NCBI GenBank assembly: GCA_003979035.1
Contig: RXOA01000119.1
Coordinates: 1-36,604, forward strand
DNA: 36,604 bases
Source: Candidatus Bipolaricaulota bacterium
Lineage (GTDB): Bacteria; Bipolaricaulota; Bipolaricaulia; UBA7950; UBA9294
Direction of reading: 5' to 3'
The position numbers were made by a program, and so were the translations under genes. Position 1 is the first letter of the stretch; each line of letters opens with the position of its first letter. Positions 34,132 to 36,604 of the stretch are shown in pieces. The notes under the pieces were generated by a model, which was not told where the DNA came from, ran no database searches, and worked only from the letters and a program-made list of their open reading frames with translations.

Positions 34132-36604
34132 TCACGGAGTCCGGGCAAGAACGATCGCCGCATCTCCCCGGCCGGTGAGTTGCGGCTGTTGATGGACGCC
34201 CAACCAGGAGAAGACAAACGCGTCAACCCTGGGCGCGATATACCGCGCCGCCTCGGCGGCAGTCACACGTTCATCGCCGTCAGCATCAGCACCGCCTTGC
34301 ACGGCTTCCAAGAAGAAGTACGTGAACACGCCGTGACCCAAAGCTTCGGACTCACGCGCGATTTGACCTTCTCCGGCGGCGGCGAGAATGACGGTCGAAG
34401 ACGACGCAAGTTCGTCCCAATCACGGTGCTCGCCTTCCTCCGTCGCAGGCCGTTCACCATCCGCTCCCTGCCGATCAGAAACCGTGCGCCCTCCTGCTTC
34501 GGCCCCTCCGGAAAAACACGTATCAAGCAGCAGAACAACACGTTGCGACGGAATTCTTCCGACGAATCCCGCCAACTCATCGTCCCTTAGTGCCGTCTCC
34601 GCCTCAGCGCCGACGATCGTGTCCCGCAACACGAACAACTCATCCCATCCATCCGACTCATCGCCGTTGTCATCTTCGGCTCGTGCCCCGTGACCGGAGA
34701 ACGACACGATGACAAGATCATTCTCACCCGCTTCCCGCCGCAGCCAGCCCAGCGCCTCCCGGACGTGGAGGAGGTCGGCGGGACCGGAGGATAGTCCGCC
34801 GACATCGTCGACGCGTCCTTGTTCATCGAGGAGAAGCCGAAGATGATCTAAGGGGACACCTTCCGAGAGGGCCCACCGAGCAATCGCTACGGCGTCCTCG
34901 CGGGCGTATTGGAGATCATTCACGGTTGCGTAGTCGGAAATCCCGATCGCCAGAACCCACACGTTCGCCGGAATCGTCGCATCACTCGACGAAACGACCT
35001 CGATCACGAAATTCGTGCGATCGGTCAGTCCTTCGTGATCGGTCACTTCAAGCGTTGCCTCATACGCTCCCACGACAGCGTAGGCATGGCGAGGATGTTG
35101 CTCGTCGCTCCGTTGCCCATCTCCGAACGACCACGACCACGCAATGATCACTCCGTCCGGATCTGTTGAGATATCCGTGAACGCCACCGGTTCTCCAACC
35201 AGCGGAGACACGGGGGAGAAAGCCGCTGTGGCGATCGGGGCCGCCCGCGGCACCACGTCGACCACGTCGGAAACCACGCCCGTCCGGCCGCCGGCATCTG
35301 TGACCCGCAAGACGACTGCAACCGGCCCCTCGTTGAGAAGCGGCAGTCTTGACACAGGATTCTCCGTTCGCAGTTCGACCACGCCGTCTCCCCCAACATC
35401 CCAAGCAAACTCGACAATCCGGTCCTCGGAGATCGACTCCCCCGCATCGACGACCAGCATGTCGCCGATCCTTGTCGTGCCCTCCCGCCGTCGCCCTGTT
35501 CCGTCTTCGGCGTTCCACGAAAATCGGGCCGTGGTCTCGGTTCCAGCCAGTCCGCCAACTTCCAGCACCTCGGAGATACGGGACGCGCTTCCTTCTTCGT
35601 CCGTTACCGTGAGACCCACGGAGTACGACCCCGCTGCCGGAAACGCGTGGGCGACGACAACACCGGATGCGTTCTCCCCCCCATCTCCGAACGACCACTC
35701 GTACGTCAGCCTGCCGCCGTCCGGATCCTGGCTTGACGCCGCGTCCAGCCAGAGAGTCAGCGGATCGTCGGACTGCAGACCGAACACGGTGAACGCGGCA
35801 ACAGGCGGACGATTCGCTTTGAGTGCATCAAGCTTGATCGTCACGCCCATCTCCAGTCGGACGCCGCCGCCAAGAACGACTCGACCCCGCAGCTTCCCCC
35901 AACGGAAATCCTTGCCCGCTTCAACCTCCAACTGCATCGGATCCTCCGCCCCCCTCGTCTCGATCCATGCAGCGGCGATATCCACTCCGAGTGCGGCGTC
36001 GGCCACAGAAAAGCTCAACTGGAGCGGGTCGTCCACACCCCACACCGCACCGAACCGGATCGATCCCCAAGGAAGACCGGCTGTCAGGCCAACTTGTCCA
36101 CGGATCGCCGGGAACACGCAGATCGAACCACTTACGGCAAGATCCTCGCGATGTGGTGTGAAGCCTCCGTCGAAAAGAATCTCACCCCGCACCGGAGAGA
36201 GATCTCTCAACGTCAACAACGCCTCCCATCTCCACTGCGATAGACCGACCGTGACGCCGATTCGCTCAAGCGAAGCCCCGGCGGGAACGGTCTGGAAGAC
36301 GCCGACATCCACCGTAAACGGCTCAAGAAGAAGCGATGCAGTGGCATCGAATAGGAGCCATCTCTCCGGCCCGGAAAGACGCCCTTGCAGATCCGCTGTC
36401 AGCGCAACGGAAGCGTCGGCGTTCGCTTCCGGATCGATCCTGCCAATCCTCGCGGCGGCTTCCCAGTGGAGCCAGCTGCTCCAAGCCACCCCGCCTGTTA
36501 GGCCTCGATCCGCTTCAATGCCAAACTCCCCGTCCTGCCACGTTACCGCTCCACTCAGCGTGGCGCGCCCGATGGCCTCCCCTCGCCATCCACCCTCCAC
36601 CCCC
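34132..36604 (-). CDS. PKD-repeat metacaspase-type peptidase C14 (5' end beyond window)
   Basis: The frame stays open to the window edge; the track start at 36600 is a GTG without support, so the gene is truncated at its 5' end. By track numbering, residues 1-260 form a beta-rich region of alternating hydrophobic strands (SIRFGAVWGVDDPLQLSFSV). PKD-like domains lie at about 265-348 (YEWSFGDGG), 355-450 (degenerate, VEFAWDVGGDG) and 455-537 (WSWSFGDGQ). The C-terminal caspase-fold domain runs 543-822, with the catalytic His637 in SFSGHG and Cys695 in LLDTCFSGG, plus the DNGDESDGWDE segment characteristic of metacaspases, which cut after Arg or Lys. A DADGDERVTAAE stretch fits a calcium EF-hand loop. 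It is probably exported, but the signal region is missing. Confidence 0.88.
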   Translation of the reverse strand, partial: GVEGGWRGEAIGRATLSGAVTWQDGEFGIEADRGLTGGVAWSSWLHWEAAARIGRIDPEANADASVALTADLQGRLSGPERWLLFDATASLLLEPFTVDVGVFQTVPAGASLERIGVTVGLSQWRWEALLTLRDLSPVRGEILFDGGFTPHREDLAVSGSICVFPAIRGQVGLTAGLPWGSIRFGAVWGVDDPLQLSFSVADAALGVDIAAAWIETRGAEDPMQLEVEAGKDFRWGKLRGRVVLGGGVRLEMGVTIKLDALKANRPPVAAFTVFGLQSDDPLTLWLDAASSQDPDGGRLTYEWSFGDGGENASGVVVAHAFPAAGSYSVGLTVTDEEGSASRISEVLEVGGLAGTETTARFSWNAEDGTGRRREGTTRIGDMLVVDAGESISEDRIVEFAWDVGGDGVVELRTENPVSRLPLLNEGPVAVVLRVTDAGGRTGVVSDVVDVVPRAAPIATAAFSPVSPLVGEPVAFTDISTDPDGVIIAWSWSFGDGQRSDEQHPRHAYAVVGAYEATLEVTDHEGLTDRTNFVIEVVSSSDATIPANVWVLAIGISDYATVNDLQYAREDAVAIARWALSEGVPLDHLRLLLDEQGRVDDVGGLSSGPADLLHVREALGWLRREAGENDLVIVSFSGHGARAEDDNGDESDGWDELFVLRDTIVGAEAETALRDDELAGFVGRIPSQRVVLLLDTCFSGGAEAGGRTVSDRQGADGERPATEEGEHRDWDELASSSTVILAAAGEGQIARESEALGHGVFTYFFLEAVQGGADADGDERVTAAEAARYIAPRVDAFVFSWLGVHQQPQLTGRGDAAIVLARTP

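Overview
The window is bacterial DNA of moderately high GC (by eye the high 50s per cent). It is densely packed with genes on both strands, and I see no rRNA, tRNA, CRISPR array, phage or intact transposon. Nothing fixes the taxon. A PPi-PFK-like phosphofructokinase, ADP/AMP-type acetate handling (Acs with an OFA-family transporter), a group-4-type hydrogenase maturation protease and a PKD/metacaspase exoprotein would suit a free-living, probably anaerobic or fermentative heterotroph outside the well-studied phyla. That is inference only.

Bases 1-1219 hold the 3' part of a PEP/pyruvate-binding-domain protein. Then follow about 1.4 kb (1220-2645) with no convincing gene but several strong hairpins. 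Bases 2646-16624 form one very long minus-strand gene train: a LacI-type repressor, a ribose-type ABC importer (binding protein, fused ATPase, permease), two Gfo/Idh/MocA dehydrogenases flanking a sugar-phosphate isomerase/epimerase-like TIM barrel, xylose isomerase, xylulokinase, D-lyxose isomerase, a class II bisphosphate aldolase and a phosphofructokinase, closed by a clear rho-independent hairpin. The promoter ahead of the repressor has a near-consensus -35/-10 with 17-bp spacing. It is followed immediately by four abutting 12-bp palindromic LacI-type operator units, which would let the repressor shut off itself and the train. A second, closely related LacI paralogue, an orphan MsmX/UgpC-type sugar ATPase and, divergently, a transketolase plus an MFS transporter follow (16953-23002). 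Together these genes can take up aldopentoses, convert D-xylose and D-lyxose to xylulose-5-P, and pass them through transketolase, PFK and aldolase to triose phosphates. No transaldolase is present here, and the PFK carries the PPi-type Asp, so a sedoheptulose-1,7-bisphosphate route is a reasonable hypothesis.

Bases 23031-26000 (minus) carry a translationally overlapped set: a DUF502 membrane protein, accD, accA and a HycI-type hydrogenase maturation peptidase. From 26147 to 34094 the plus strand carries a lytic transglycosylase, acetyl-CoA synthetase, an OFA-family MFS transporter, oligoribonuclease, a threonine/serine ammonia-lyase, a DUF523-DUF1722 (YbgA-like) protein and a secreted PDZ protein. 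Converging on the last is a large, 5'-truncated minus-strand gene (34132-36604) encoding a beta-rich region, three PKD-like domains and a C-terminal metacaspase-type peptidase with its His/Cys dyad intact.

Many ORF-track start sites were moved inward because a Shine-Dalgarno sequence sits in front of an internal start; each case is stated in the entry.
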